Virus record (IMG/VR): IMGVR_UViG_3300027777_000041
Location: 1-57,911 of that record
Reading direction: 5' to 3' (one strand)
DNA length: 57,911 nt
Source of the DNA: a virus
This document shows positions 31,994 through 40,444 of the stretch, piece after piece. Both the position numbers and the translations under genes were made by a program. Position 1 is the stretch's first letter. The number at the start of each line of letters is the position of its first letter. Below the pieces are notes generated by a model. The model saw only the letters and a list, made by a program, of their open reading frames with translations. It was not told where the DNA came from and made no database searches.

Positions 31994-32737
31994 TTACCCC
32001 CGCGTCGGTGTTGCAGTGGTAGATGGAGACTGCGAAGACCAAGCGGCAGCTTCGAACTTCTTGCGGTTTTCTTCCGTAAGTGCCGATTTCAAGAGTGCCT
32101 GATATTGGCTCTCATAAGTGATAGCCATCTGGGGGTCATCATTAGCCCGACCAAAGTTTCTTTGATACGCGCTGATGTAGATCATGGATGCCATGATAAA
32201 CACATCTGGCAAGTAAAGGCTAATAAATGTTGTAGTATTCGTGGCCGACAAGCTATCTGGACGGTATGTGCCAACTATTTCACATGTATAATTAGCGTCT
32301 GGATAGGGGCCAACCAGAAACGTATAGTCGTCAAATGGCACAAAATATTGCGGGGTTCCACGGTTTGCTACAGCACCAGACCCATATACCGCATCAAGAA
32401 ATTCTTTAGTTGTAGGCAACAATGGAACACGGGTGCCAATGTCTGGATTACTTGTGCCGCTGGGGGTAATTACGTTGATTTGTTCTGGAACCACAAGAGT
32501 GCCCGCAGGAACGGCGATGATCCGGTTCCCTGCCGTGAGGCCGTAGGCTGTGGTGGCGATAGAGGTAAACAGAAAATCCAGATCACGGTACATCCTATTT
32601 TCAGCATAGGTGATCATTTGCGGCAAGATAGTAAGATAGGCAGAATCAGTCGGCGACACTACAGCCATCGTGGCAATCTGGTCCACATAGCTATTCGTGC
32701 CCGTTACAGTCCCAGCGTATGAAAGACCAGTAGTCAA
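31994..32737 (-). CDS. Phage adaptor / head-to-tail connector protein
   Basis: 247 residues. ILPQMITYAENRMYRDLDFLF near residue 40, then RTPQYFVPFDDYTFLVGPYPD and LPDVFIMASMIYISAYQRNFG follow the helical adaptor family that stacks under the portal. This is the second adaptor-type gene here; the other is at 37679-38371. Confidence 0.75.
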   Translation of the reverse strand: MTTGLSYAGTVTGTNSYVDQIATMAVVSPTDSAYLTILPQMITYAENRMYRDLDFLFTSIATTAYGLTAGNRIIAVPAGTLVVPEQINVITPSGTSNPDIGTRVPLLPTTKEFLDAVYGSGAVANRGTPQYFVPFDDYTFLVGPYPDANYTCEIVGTYRPDSLSATNTTTFISLYLPDVFIMASMIYISAYQRNFGRANDDPQMAITYESQYQALLKSALTEENRKKFEAAAWSSQSPSTTATPTRG

Positions 32738-32768
32738 TGCCTATCTCCTTACCGGCCCACTATAACAC

Positions 32769-32966
32769 TTAATTAAGGCCAGCGCACCAGCCTTCTCTGC
32801 GGGCATTGTTTACTTTAATTTCACGGATTGTTTGATCCGTATCTTTGGAGGACCAAGAAACGTCCCGCCAAACGCTACAAGCAGATTTAGTCGTTACGCT
32901 GGAACTGGTCATGCTGGCGCAGCCTGCCAGAGGACAGATCAATAGAATCGCCAGAACGTACCGCAT
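32769..32966 (-). CDS. Outer-membrane spanin-like lipoprotein (Rz1-type)
   Basis: 65 residues from the ATG at 32966 (GGAGG upstream). The lipobox LAGC at residue 14 follows a hydrophobic leader (MRYVLAILLICPLAGCAS). The mature part has a tryptophan and two cysteines and a widespread phage pattern ending KVNNARREGWCAGLN. Starts inside the inner spanin gene in another frame (80-bp overlap), the classic Rz/Rz1 layout. Confidence 0.75.
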   Translation of the reverse strand: MRYVLAILLICPLAGCASMTSSSVTTKSACSVWRDVSWSSKDTDQTIREIKVNNARREGWCAGLN

Positions 32967-33120
32967 TTTCAGCCCTCCGAAGCGCGTCCGCAGTAGCCCT
33001 TGCCTCAACTTCTGCAACAGCATCTCTGCGTATTTTGTAAATGACACAACTAGTTAGCCCAATGACTAACATTGCAATAGCGGCATACTTACCAATGGGC
33101 GTAAACAAAAACGCAATCAC
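32887..33120 (-). CDS. Inner-membrane spanin-like protein (Rz-type)
   Basis: 77 residues from a GTG overlapping the endolysin stop (GTGA). One N-terminal membrane helix (KYAAIAMLVIGLTSCVIYKI) then a helical periplasmic part (AEVEARATADALRRAENAV). With the overlapping lipoprotein it should bridge both membranes and fuse them at lysis. Confidence 0.7.
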   Translation of the reverse strand: MIAFLFTPIGKYAAIAMLVIGLTSCVIYKIRRDAVAEVEARATADALRRAENAVRSGDSIDLSSGRLRQHDQFQRND

Positions 33121-33845
33121 TGGCCCGTTTCCTGCATGTTCCTATAACGCCAATACCAGATAGCCCCTGCTAAAATTCCAATTGAAAGAAGGATTAAGAA
33201 ATTTGGACCATGTACAATAGAAGTAAAAACATCAATAATATCAGATGCATCTTTAACTTGGGCAGAAGCTTCTTTAGCAGCACCCATGACCGCCAATCCG
33301 CCAGTGATAAATGCAGCATTGCCCTGCTTGCTGTCCGCCATCGTCTTTGCGGGCGGGAGAGCATCGGGTTTTGAGCTAGATTCTTGATGGTTTAACTGGG
33401 CAGTCTCATCCACCCCCCGCCACAATGCAGCTTCAGCACGGCGGCGGCGAACAAGGCCGGGGAGTTCCTGCCCTGCGGCCCGTGTCCATTTCATAAATTG
33501 GGCTGGAACCGCATCAAATTTACTGTCATTAACAAGCTTGAGAAGCGTAGATGAGCGAAGATTTCCAATTCCACAATTGTAGGCAAAGGACACAAGCGCG
33601 TCAAATTGGTGTTGCTTAAGGTCAACCTTAACAAGCTCATCAACGCCCTTTTCAAAAACCAACAAATCAACCCGAAGAAAATCGTCAGCCTGCCACTTGG
33701 TTATAATCAGCCCACGCGAAACCCCCTTGGTGTGCCCATATCCAATGGTCCACGGAGCCCCGCCCGTGCCGGGATCTGGATAAGCCTCAAGGCGGCAACC
33801 CTCAAATTGCTTGATGAGATCAATCGCCGCATTGCTTACTATCAT
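33117..33845 (-). CDS. GH24 endolysin with C-terminal membrane anchor
   Basis: 242 residues. Phage lysozyme fold: FEGCRLEAYPDPGTG and WTIGYGHT give the catalytic E15, with D24 and T33 in triad positions, then FDALVSFAYNCGIG and QELPGLVRRRRAEAALW. After residue 150 comes an extra linker and, at about residues 213-233, a hydrophobic helix (FLILLSIGILAGAIWYW) followed by basic residues, which is unusual for GH24 endolysins. It may be tethered to the membrane until release. Confidence 0.85.
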   Translation of the reverse strand: MIVSNAAIDLIKQFEGCRLEAYPDPGTGGAPWTIGYGHTKGVSRGLIITKWQADDFLRVDLLVFEKGVDELVKVDLKQHQFDALVSFAYNCGIGNLRSSTLLKLVNDSKFDAVPAQFMKWTRAAGQELPGLVRRRRAEAALWRGVDETAQLNHQESSSKPDALPPAKTMADSKQGNAAFITGGLAVMGAAKEASAQVKDASDIIDVFTSIVHGPNFLILLSIGILAGAIWYWRYRNMQETGQ

Positions 33846-33855
33846 AATATTTTCC

Positions 33856-34101
33856 TCATCTGTCGGCTTTACGTTGCTCTAGGCTGCTTATCTTTTCAAA
33901 GATTTGTCGGCATATTTCTTTAATTTCTTTAAAATCTTCCCCATATTCTGTTTTGCTAACATATGTTTTTGGTAGGTCTACCTCCAAAGCATGAAGGTCT
34001 ATCTGCAATTTTTGGACCGAATCCCAAATTTGGCGCGCAAACCAGCCAATACCCGCAACAACCAGACCGGCAGCAAGGTTGAACAACATTTGCGGGTCCA
34101 T
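33856..34101 (-). CDS. Holin-like membrane protein
   Basis: 81 residues. One N-terminal hydrophobic helix (FNLAAGLVVAGIGWFARQIW) and a charged helical tail (LPKTYVSKTEYGEDFKEIKE), ending SLEQRKADR. Located just upstream of the endolysin. Proteins of this build are common in phage lysis cassettes and may act as holin or holin partner. Confidence 0.6.
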   Translation of the reverse strand: MDPQMLFNLAAGLVVAGIGWFARQIWDSVQKLQIDLHALEVDLPKTYVSKTEYGEDFKEIKEICRQIFEKISSLEQRKADR

Positions 34102-34111
34102 TATAACCTAC

Positions 34112-35191
34112 CTAAACACTAGCAATCTTGTCTTGAATATACACTACATTGCCAGAAAGACGAAGATCGTCAGGGGCTATTTCTGATGCTTTTTTTGCTT
34201 GTTCTAAGGAAACATTCAAAAGGCCAAGATGGTAGGCGGATATACTTGCCAAATCATGAGCTTTATATCCCCAAACCTCTGGATCACACGTATAAACCTT
34301 ATCCCTATCCGTAATCTTTAATGTTTTCATAGAGTAAGCAAAACACTCTTCCCAACGGGATTGATAATACATAAGCATAGCAAGTTCGCACCAAGGCTCC
34401 CTTGTGTTGGGGGCTTCCGATGCGGCCATTTGAAAAGCCTTTTCAGCCTCCCAAGGCTGCCCAATTTCATTATAGCATCGGCCCATAACCCGGTAGGCAT
34501 AGCACCGCTCATTTTGCCATGTAGCGCGAGGAAGTTTTAGGTAGTTGTTACAAGCTGCGATAGCTTCCTCCCATCGGGAATGAAAGCTGAGTTCGCGAGC
34601 GTAGTAAAAAGCATTGCGGGGACATTGGGGATCTTCCTTTACGGAAAGCTCCAAAAGATCCATGTATTGTCCCCGGCTTTTGGTCGGGTCTGGTTTGTGG
34701 ACTGCAAGCAACATGTCGGTTTGCGCCCAGACTTCCGTAATGCGTCCATCAGGCACAGGATATTCGTGGCAGGGATGGTGCCAGAAATATCCGTTACGGG
34801 CGTGGATTTTTTCGTAGTAGAACGCAATTCCGCAGCCCCAGTCAAACATATAACGGAGGCGGGTGGTCTCCCCTTTGATCCAGACACGTTCTATTTCCTC
34901 CCTCCATCCCGGCTGAAGAACTTCGTCAATATCCAAGCTGATACAGACATCCATGTCCGGCGGAACAAGTGCCAAAGCAGCATTGCGCGCCAAGTCAAAT
35001 CGCCAAGGGCTAATGCTAATGCTATGCACAGTTGCTCCGCAACGTGCAGCTTCTTCTGGAAGACCATCTGTAGACCCCGTATCTGCGATTAATATCAGAT
35101 CAGCTTCTTTAGCCGAATTACAAAACCGTTTTATGAAATGTGCTTCATTTTTACTGATAGCATAGACGCAAATCTTCAATTTGTTTTTCAC
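34112..35191 (-). CDS. Glycosyltransferase family 2 with TPR-like tail
   Basis: 359 residues from a GTG with GGGGGAT upstream. The GT-A start is clear: ICVYAISKNEAHFIKRF, LILIADTGSTDGLPEEA, and the metal-binding CISLDIDEVLQPGW. Residues about 195-350 are helical repeats of TPR type (YARELSFHSRWEEAIAACNN, RVMGRCYNEIGQPWEAEKAF). It may decorate virion proteins or the host surface. Confidence 0.8.
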   Translation of the reverse strand: MKNKLKICVYAISKNEAHFIKRFCNSAKEADLILIADTGSTDGLPEEAARCGATVHSISISPWRFDLARNAALALVPPDMDVCISLDIDEVLQPGWREEIERVWIKGETTRLRYMFDWGCGIAFYYEKIHARNGYFWHHPCHEYPVPDGRITEVWAQTDMLLAVHKPDPTKSRGQYMDLLELSVKEDPQCPRNAFYYARELSFHSRWEEAIAACNNYLKLPRATWQNERCYAYRVMGRCYNEIGQPWEAEKAFQMAASEAPNTREPWCELAMLMYYQSRWEECFAYSMKTLKITDRDKVYTCDPEVWGYKAHDLASISAYHLGLLNVSLEQAKKASEIAPDDLRLSGNVVYIQDKIASV

Positions 35192-35215
35192 TGCTTATCC
35201 CCCTTGATAGCAGAA

Positions 35216-36658
35216 TCAGATAACCGTCCACGTACTTCCAGATGGAACCGTAACAGTGACGCCTGAATTTATCGTAACTGGTCCAAATGTACCAGCATTA
35301 TAGCTAGTTGTTATTGTATAATCGGCACTGATGGTTTGTTGATTTTCATAGAAAATACGGTCAGGAGACCCACCAGTGGGGTAAATGGATCCAGTCGGCC
35401 CAGTGGGGCCTGTGCCACTTGGACCAGTAGGCCCAGTCGGACCAGCAACACTGGACGCCGCTCCAGTCGGGCCAGTAGGGCCAGTGGGGCCGGTTGCCCC
35501 GACATTGCCAGCGGCCGAAATATTCCATGAAGTGTATGTACCTGAGCCGCCCGTAGCATCCGAAGTGATGGTAAGGGAAGTCCCGCTAAATGCAGTGATA
35601 ATGCCTTCAACGTAATTGGTTGGGGTTACTGTGTAGGCAATGCGAACACGTTGGCCCACCGCAAAAGCCGTTGCGGTGCTTGCTAGGTTAGTTGTAAACG
35701 TCAACGAACCTACACTGACCAGTGTTGATGTGCTGCTAGTTAACCCCGCATAACCAATTCCGGTGGGTCCTGTCGGCCCCGTAGCGCCCGCCGTACCAGC
35801 TGTTCCCGTAGGCCCAGTCGGCCCCGCGCTTCCTGCTGAACCCGCTGTCCCCGTAGGGCCTGTCGGGCCTGCAACCGTGGATGCTGCGCCCGTAGGGCCA
35901 GTTGGACCGGTAGGGCCAGCTACAGTGGAGGCAGCCCCGGTCGGACCAGTTGGGCCAGCTACAGTGGACGCTGCGCCAGTTGGGCCGGTAGGGCCGGTAG
36001 CACCCTGCGTTCCCGCTGAACCTGTAGGACCTGTAGGACCGGCCACGGTGGAATCTGCACCAGTGGGGCCTGTAGGGCCGGTCGCGCCTTGCACTCCCGT
36101 AGGACCGGTTGGCCCCGACACGCCCGTAGGACCGATGGTCCCCTGCGGGCCGGTAGCGCCAGTAGCGCCGGTAGGCCCAGCAATGCCTTGCAAACCCTGC
36201 TGACCAGTGGGGCCAGTCGGTCCGGGGATAGTTGATGTTGGGCCAGTAGACCCGGTAGGCCCCGTAGACCCCAATGGGCCTTGCGGCCCAGTAGGTCCAG
36301 TAGGACCAGCAACTGTTGAATTTGGGCCGGTCGGGCCAGTGCTTCCAGTGGGTCCAGTAGGCCCTGCAACCGTTGAATCTCCACCGGTTGGGCCGGTCGG
36401 GCCGGTAGCGCCCGTAGAGCCTGTAGGTCCAGCTATTGTGGATGCAGCACCCGTAGGCCCTGTGCTTCCAGTAGGCCCTGTGTTTCCTGCGGGGCCTGTT
36501 GGGCCAAACCCACCAGAAGGACCAGTCGGACCCGGTACTAACCCTGCAATTGCGCCTGTTGTGGTGCGTTTTGAAGTTCCGGCTTGCACAACTTCCAGCT
36601 GTTCCGCCCCGCTAAGGGAGGTTGCCGCTGGAAGGTTTGGAATTTGTGCATTTGCCAC
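35216..36658 (-). CDS. Collagen-like tail fibre
   Basis: 480 residues. An N-terminal [20 protein letters not shown] block, shared with the next gene upstream, is followed by about 250 residues of Gly-X-Y repeats dominated by GPTGPTG, with interruptions. A beta insert ([20 protein letters not shown]) comes next, then more repeats, and the tip [13 protein letters not shown]. The protein should form a triple-helical shaft with a C-terminal tip. Confidence 0.85.
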   Translation of the reverse strand: MANAQIPNLPAATSLSGAEQLEVVQAGTSKRTTTGAIAGLVPGPTGPSGGFGPTGPAGNTGPTGSTGPTGAASTIAGPTGSTGATGPTGPTGGDSTVAGPTGPTGSTGPTGPNSTVAGPTGPTGPQGPLGSTGPTGSTGPTSTIPGPTGPTGQQGLQGIAGPTGATGATGPQGTIGPTGVSGPTGPTGVQGATGPTGPTGADSTVAGPTGPTGSAGTQGATGPTGPTGAASTVAGPTGPTGAASTVAGPTGPTGPTGAASTVAGPTGPTGTAGSAGSAGPTGPTGTAGTAGATGPTGPTGIGYAGLTSSTSTLVSVGSLTFTTNLASTATAFAVGQRVRIAYTVTPTNYVEGIITAFSGTSLTITSDATGGSGTYTSWNISAAGNVGATGPTGPTGPTGAASSVAGPTGPTGPSGTGPTGPTGSIYPTGGSPDRIFYENQQTISADYTITTSYNAGTFGPVTINSGVTVTVPSGSTWTVI

Positions 36659-36662
36659 TGCA

Positions 36663-36938
36663 TTACACCGAAGTTATGGTCTGCCAAGCAGAACCTGTGT
36701 AAACACATAACTTGCCAAGAGTTGTATCAAAAACGATGCGCCCAGACCCGGCGCTAAGAGCGTTTTTTTGCGCCGTAGTAACATTCTGCGCTACTGTCAA
36801 CGTAGCAAGATTGGCAATTTGCTGCGTAGTGCATCGAACAGAAGTTCCAGCCTGAACAATTTCAACTTGCTCAGTCCCCGAAAGCGATATAGCTGCCCCT
36901 AGATTGGGTATCTGTATATTACTAGCGTATCTAGGCAT
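36663..36938 (-). CDS. Short fibre-base protein, paralogue of collagen-like fibre N-terminus
   Basis: 91 residues. [20 protein letters not shown] matches the start of the adjacent collagen-like fibre. It then ends with [19 protein letters not shown], a standard fibre-base end. Probably a connector or a truncated duplicate. Confidence 0.65.
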   Translation of the reverse strand: MPRYASNIQIPNLGAAISLSGTEQVEIVQAGTSVRCTTQQIANLATLTVAQNVTTAQKNALSAGSGRIVFDTTLGKLCVYTGSAWQTITSV

Positions 36939-37669
36939 CAGAGGGGTCCTGTCTTGGGCACTTCATCGAAGCCGTAGGGCAAGCTTGGATCATTAATAAC
37001 ATACCCACCAGTGGTATATACCCCCGAATATACAGAATCATTAAGGTCAAACTGGGTCGCATTCACCACAGTAATGACCCACCTTCCGTTGGCGGGGACG
37101 CCATTAACATCGCCGATTATAACACGTTGGTTGGTAATAAATCCAGAAGTAACCGTAACAGTGATTCGGATCAAACCGGAGCCATTATCAGCAACGGTAA
37201 TGATATTGCGGTAAGTAACTGCATTAGGATCGGTGCCCGGCTTCTGGTTGGTTCCGCCGGGAGCTTCACCAGTTTGCTGGGTAACACGGGTCTTATCAGG
37301 CACCGTACCATCAACAGTGGTAACACGGGTGTCACCTTGTTGGATCGGGATACCCGTTGCCGGATCTTTTGCGTTATACCCAGATACCTGACGACGATCA
37401 ATCTCATCCCAAGCATAAGGCTCAACACGGGGGTTCACAATCGGCACAGGATCAGCCGGTATAATAATAGCGCGAAGTTGTTCTTGAGGGGTATCGTAAC
37501 ACGTATCACAAACCAAAATACGCTTGTTAATCAGGGATGCACCAGCCCAATCAAATTGCCATTTAAGATCAACATGATTGTACCATAGGGAACACCTATC
37601 ACAGATACCAAAAGCTCTGGGATTTCTAGCATCTGTTTTTGCGCGGCCCGATTTGGAAGCGTATCCCAT
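36938..37669 (-). CDS. Structural protein with CxxC zinc motif
   Basis: 243 residues. NPRAFGICDRCSLWYNHVDL near residue 20 and RILVCDTCYDTPQEQLRAI give two CxxC pairs, then PADPVPIVNPRVEPY. The C-terminal half is beta-rich (VIIGDVNGVPANGRWVITVV). Seen at this position in related podoviruses; precise role unknown. Confidence 0.65.
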   Translation of the reverse strand: MGYASKSGRAKTDARNPRAFGICDRCSLWYNHVDLKWQFDWAGASLINKRILVCDTCYDTPQEQLRAIIIPADPVPIVNPRVEPYAWDEIDRRQVSGYNAKDPATGIPIQQGDTRVTTVDGTVPDKTRVTQQTGEAPGGTNQKPGTDPNAVTYRNIITVADNGSGLIRITVTVTSGFITNQRVIIGDVNGVPANGRWVITVVNATQFDLNDSVYSGVYTTGGYVINDPSLPYGFDEVPKTGPL

Positions 37670-37678
37670 AGCTCCCCC

Positions 37679-38371
37679 TTATCGGAAATATCCAGAAATC
37701 ATAGGTGAGATATACTGCTGCGCCGTTTCCACGTTTTGGTCGGCTGCAATCTGATACGATTCATCTGCCATCGGCTTAATAGTCTGAGCCATTGCAGGAG
37801 ACCATATTTGAGCAAGCCGATAAGCAAGTCCATAAGCAAACGCCTCTAGCCATAAGTATGGGACATCTACAGTTGTCCCATTGGACAAGGCTGAATCTTG
37901 TATTTGCACAACACGGTAATACTTTAGATATTGCGGCCCATTGTCAGTATTTGGCACAGGCCAAATTGTAACAGTAGGCTGTAACAAACGGTCAAACCAA
38001 AACACTGTTGGGAAGCCCTGCTGTTCCTTATTAGGATAGCTGGCATATTCCGTGCGGCTGATTGGAAGAATAATTCTGTCGATGTTCGCGCCGGATGCGT
38101 CACTGGTTAGGTAGGCATCCAAAATAACCACAGTGTTTGCTTGTACGCTGTAGCTACTTTGGCCTGTTACCAGAGGCACGGTCACAAGATCGACATTCCA
38201 AAGGTTAACCCCTTGGTTAGACCACCGGGCACACAGCATATTAGCTGCCATGCGGGCGCTCTCAAGATGCTCTTGCAAAATGGCAGTATTGCGAACACCG
38301 CACAGATTAAAAGCATATAGAGTCAACTCACCAAGGGATGGGTTGAAGTTGAAAGTCCCGGTGGTTGCCAT
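37679..38371 (-). CDS. P22 gp4-like tail accessory / head-completion protein
   Basis: 230 residues. ELTLYAFNLCGVRNTAILQEHL, ARMAANMLCARWSNQGVNLW, YTVQAN-type strand and YLWLEAFAYGLAYRLAQIW match the helical head-completion proteins that bind under the portal and seal the DNA. Confidence 0.75.
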   Translation of the reverse strand: MATTGTFNFNPSLGELTLYAFNLCGVRNTAILQEHLESARMAANMLCARWSNQGVNLWNVDLVTVPLVTGQSSYSVQANTVVILDAYLTSDASGANIDRIILPISRTEYASYPNKEQQGFPTVFWFDRLLQPTVTIWPVPNTDNGPQYLKYYRVVQIQDSALSNGTTVDVPYLWLEAFAYGLAYRLAQIWSPAMAQTIKPMADESYQIAADQNVETAQQYISPMISGYFR

Positions 38372-38382
38372 GTCAGACTACC

Positions 38383-39183
38383 TTACAGTGAGCCGTCGTT
38401 CTTAATAAGAACACCACCAATGTTGATGCTGACAACCGCCGCAGTTGCGGCACTTGAGGCAATCTGCCAACGCAAATCAGTCTTCTCGGCATAGGGCAAC
38501 GGAAAATGCCGCATAACCTCATAAACAGTGTTAAATGGGGTCTGTACAATGATCTTTTGAACACCCGCAGAAGAATTGGTTATGGCCCGATAGGTTGTAT
38601 AGTTAGCAGTATTCCCATTGAACGAAGAATAAGCGCCATACCTTTGTCCATAAAACGTGTAGCCAGCCGGAACAGTAAACACAGCCATTTGTGTCTGCCC
38701 GATGCTAGACGTTGTTGCATTGTAAACGGCAGTGTTGATCTGGGCGTAAATGGTTCCGCTATTGGAAAGAGTAATAACGCCAACAGGGTTTGTCGCGCTA
38801 CCGCTAGAGACAGCCATGTTGTTGATGCGGAAATACTGGTTAACCGTAGGGACGTTGGTAGTGCCGTTCAACGCAAGCGTTTCAGAGATAACTGCATAGT
38901 TAGCATCAAGGCCCGTAATAGTGATGGAAGCGGTGTCACCGGCAGAAGCACTGACAAGTTGCATAGTCAATGCAGAACTAGGAAACACATATTCTGTGCT
39001 GCCCATGTTTTCCCAAACAGTGCGGAACAAGCCAGCAGTTGCGGCAGTCGTTCCGTTGGCAAATATATTCCGTTCAGCATGAAAACTAATCTGGTCGCGG
39101 GCAACTTGAAGCTCAAATGGTTCAAATGTGCCAACGCGGGTAATAGACTGACTGACAGCGCCGGTAGATGTAAAAGCGGCCAT
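38383..39183 (-). CDS. Structural protein of the capsid-tail region
   Basis: 266 residues, beta-rich (AGDTASITITGLDANYAVIS). RVGTFEPFELQVARDQI at the start and a closing IGGVLIKNDGSL. Abundant-looking structural protein between capsid and adaptor genes. Not assigned further. Confidence 0.6.
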   Translation of the reverse strand: MAAFTSTGAVSQSITRVGTFEPFELQVARDQISFHAERNIFANGTTAATAGLFRTVWENMGSTEYVFPSSALTMQLVSASAGDTASITITGLDANYAVISETLALNGTTNVPTVNQYFRINNMAVSSGSATNPVGVITLSNSGTIYAQINTAVYNATTSSIGQTQMAVFTVPAGYTFYGQRYGAYSSFNGNTANYTTYRAITNSSAGVQKIIVQTPFNTVYEVMRHFPLPYAEKTDLRWQIASSAATAAVVSINIGGVLIKNDGSL

Positions 39184-39185
39184 TT

Positions 39186-39662
39186 TTAGCTCCTTTTGCC
39201 AGCCCTAGCGGCGGCGGCAGTTTCATGGTACGAACCTCTTTCTTTAAGGTAGGCAGATGCCTTTTCTAAAAGAAGTTGGCTGTCACGGGCCATCCCAAGC
39301 ATTGTATTGCAAGACAAGCAAAGGATACCCCTAAATTCTCCAGTTTCGTGATTATGATCAATTGCATAACCCCGACGCCTGTTATTATACACCAAAAGAT
39401 CGGGAAGCACTTCTTCGCAAATAGCGCATCCGCCATTTTGTTTTTCAAGAGAATCGTTAAGCTGTTTAATTGTTAAAGAATATTTATATTTTAGGTGCTG
39501 CTCAAGACGCTTTTTAGGAGTTCTGCTATCCCACCTATTTTTTTGACGGTCCTTAGTGCATTCAATGCAAAGGCTTTGCCCTTTCCAAAAATTACCTTCA
39601 ATAGGTTTATTGGATTGGCAGCCATTGCAGTGTTTGAGGGAAGGCATAGTTACTACATTCAT
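39186..39662 (-). CDS. Endonuclease VII-like homing nuclease
   Basis: 158 residues. The recombination endonuclease VII core is plain: GGCAICEEVL, then YAIDHNHETGEFRGILCLSC, NTMLGMARDS and LLEKASAYL. A zinc pair (CNGC, CIEC) lies at the N-terminus. Placed between two structural genes, which is typical of homing nucleases. Its last residues (AAAARAGKRS) copy the end of the small upstream protein (IAAARAGKPK), suggesting an insertion trace. Confidence 0.75.
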   Translation of the reverse strand: MNVVTMPSLKHCNGCQSNKPIEGNFWKGQSLCIECTKDRQKNRWDSRTPKKRLEQHLKYKYSLTIKQLNDSLEKQNGGCAICEEVLPDLLVYNNRRRGYAIDHNHETGEFRGILCLSCNTMLGMARDSQLLLEKASAYLKERGSYHETAAAARAGKRS

Positions 39663-39823
39663 TTAGGCTTCCCCGCCCGTGCTGCCGCAATATTGTCAAC
39701 AGCGTTTGGATAGGGACGCCCTGCGGCGCGAGCCCTAGCCTTAGCAGACTGAATTTGCTTGCGATCAAGATGCTTTTTTTGAGCATCCTTAGGGGCTTCT
39801 TTTTCCCAAAACGGCTTGTCCAT
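39659..39823 (-). CDS. 54-residue basic structural-region protein
   Basis: MDKPFWEKEAPKDAQKKHLD, then KARARAAGRPYPNAVDNIAAARAG. ATG at 39823; the stop overlaps the endonuclease ATG. The same small protein type sits near capsid genes in related phages. Function unknown. Confidence 0.6.
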   Translation of the reverse strand: MDKPFWEKEAPKDAQKKHLDRKQIQSAKARARAAGRPYPNAVDNIAAARAGKPK

Positions 39824-39824
39824 T

Positions 39825-40064
39825 TTAGCAATCCCACTTTCGCAGTGATTTATTAATACGGCTGTCAGGATCGGCTGCCTTGGCAGAACCAGTCAACTTC
39901 CGTTTCATGCCGGTCATTCTAGCACAGAAGCTATCCTTTCGGGAACCACCTTCTGGCTGGGGGCGTTTAATATCATGGCCTTCTGCCTTCAAGGAAGCGC
40001 GGCCTTTGTCATTTAGGCCACCAGAGGCAGACTTGCCTTCTTTTCTAGTCCAAGCACCAGACAT
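39825..40064 (-). CDS. DUF6321-like protein
   Basis: 79 residues. GLNDKGRASLKAEGHDIKRP, RKDSFCARMTGMKRKLTG and DPDSRINKSLRKWDC follow the DUF6321 pattern found beside phage structural genes. Function unknown. Confidence 0.7.
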   Translation of the reverse strand: MSGAWTRKEGKSASGGLNDKGRASLKAEGHDIKRPQPEGGSRKDSFCARMTGMKRKLTGSAKAADPDSRINKSLRKWDC

Positions 40065-40077
40065 CTATGTCTCCTAG

Positions 40078-40101
40078 AAAAACGGGGGCACTAGGCCCCC
40101 G
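40078..40101 (-). terminator. Terminator inside the late operon
   Basis: On the minus strand CGGGGGC (40101-40095), loop CTAGT, GCCCCCG (40089-40083) and a run of T. It lies directly after the capsid block and just before the ribosome-binding site of the next gene, so it could reduce downstream expression relative to the capsid genes. Confidence 0.8.
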
Positions 40102-40130
40102 CTAACTACTGACCAGAACTTTCGTCCTAT

Positions 40131-40433
40131 TTACTCTACAATGCTACCCGAAACATCGCGACCGGGGGCAGGAGAGCCCTTGGCGGCAGACGAAAGCGGG
40201 CTCATGTTAGAACCAGTGCGGCCACCGGACTTGCGGGGCTTGCGGCCCGCATGGTGCATGGCGGACTCGCCGTCAACCTTGCCCATCGTCTTGCCACCAC
40301 GCTTGCGAGCTTCGGCTTCACCGAAAATCTTAGGCGCAATGTTGCGGCGCTCCGGCTTATCGGCAAGATCCTTCGCGGCGTCATTGACACCCTTCATGGA
40401 CCCACCGTCCTTACGCATTTTACGACTCTTCAT
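40131..40433 (-). CDS. Small basic GG-motif protein
   Basis: 100 residues, basic and disordered. KRGGKTMGK and KPRKSGGRTGSN repeat the motif seen in the 361-residue virion protein at 45530-46615. Located between the decoration gene and the terminator. Confidence 0.6.
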   Translation of the reverse strand: MKSRKMRKDGGSMKGVNDAAKDLADKPERRNIAPKIFGEAEARKRGGKTMGKVDGESAMHHAGRKPRKSGGRTGSNMSPLSSAAKGSPAPGRDVSGSIVE

Positions 40434-40444
40434 AAGAGCCTCCT

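Noticed and set aside
31859-32722. 287-residue plus-strand open frame
   Set aside because: Antisense shadow of the adaptor gene; cysteine/tryptophan/arginine-rich and without motifs.
35380-36540. CRISPR-like repetitive DNA
   Set aside because: The repeats are codon-periodic (Gly-Pro-Thr) with no spacers of constant length; explained by the collagen-like fibre.
35763-36710. Plus-strand GPVGPVGP-type open frames
   Set aside because: Mirror translation of the collagen-like repeat on the minus strand; the minus frame has fibre start and tip modules and proper operon spacing.
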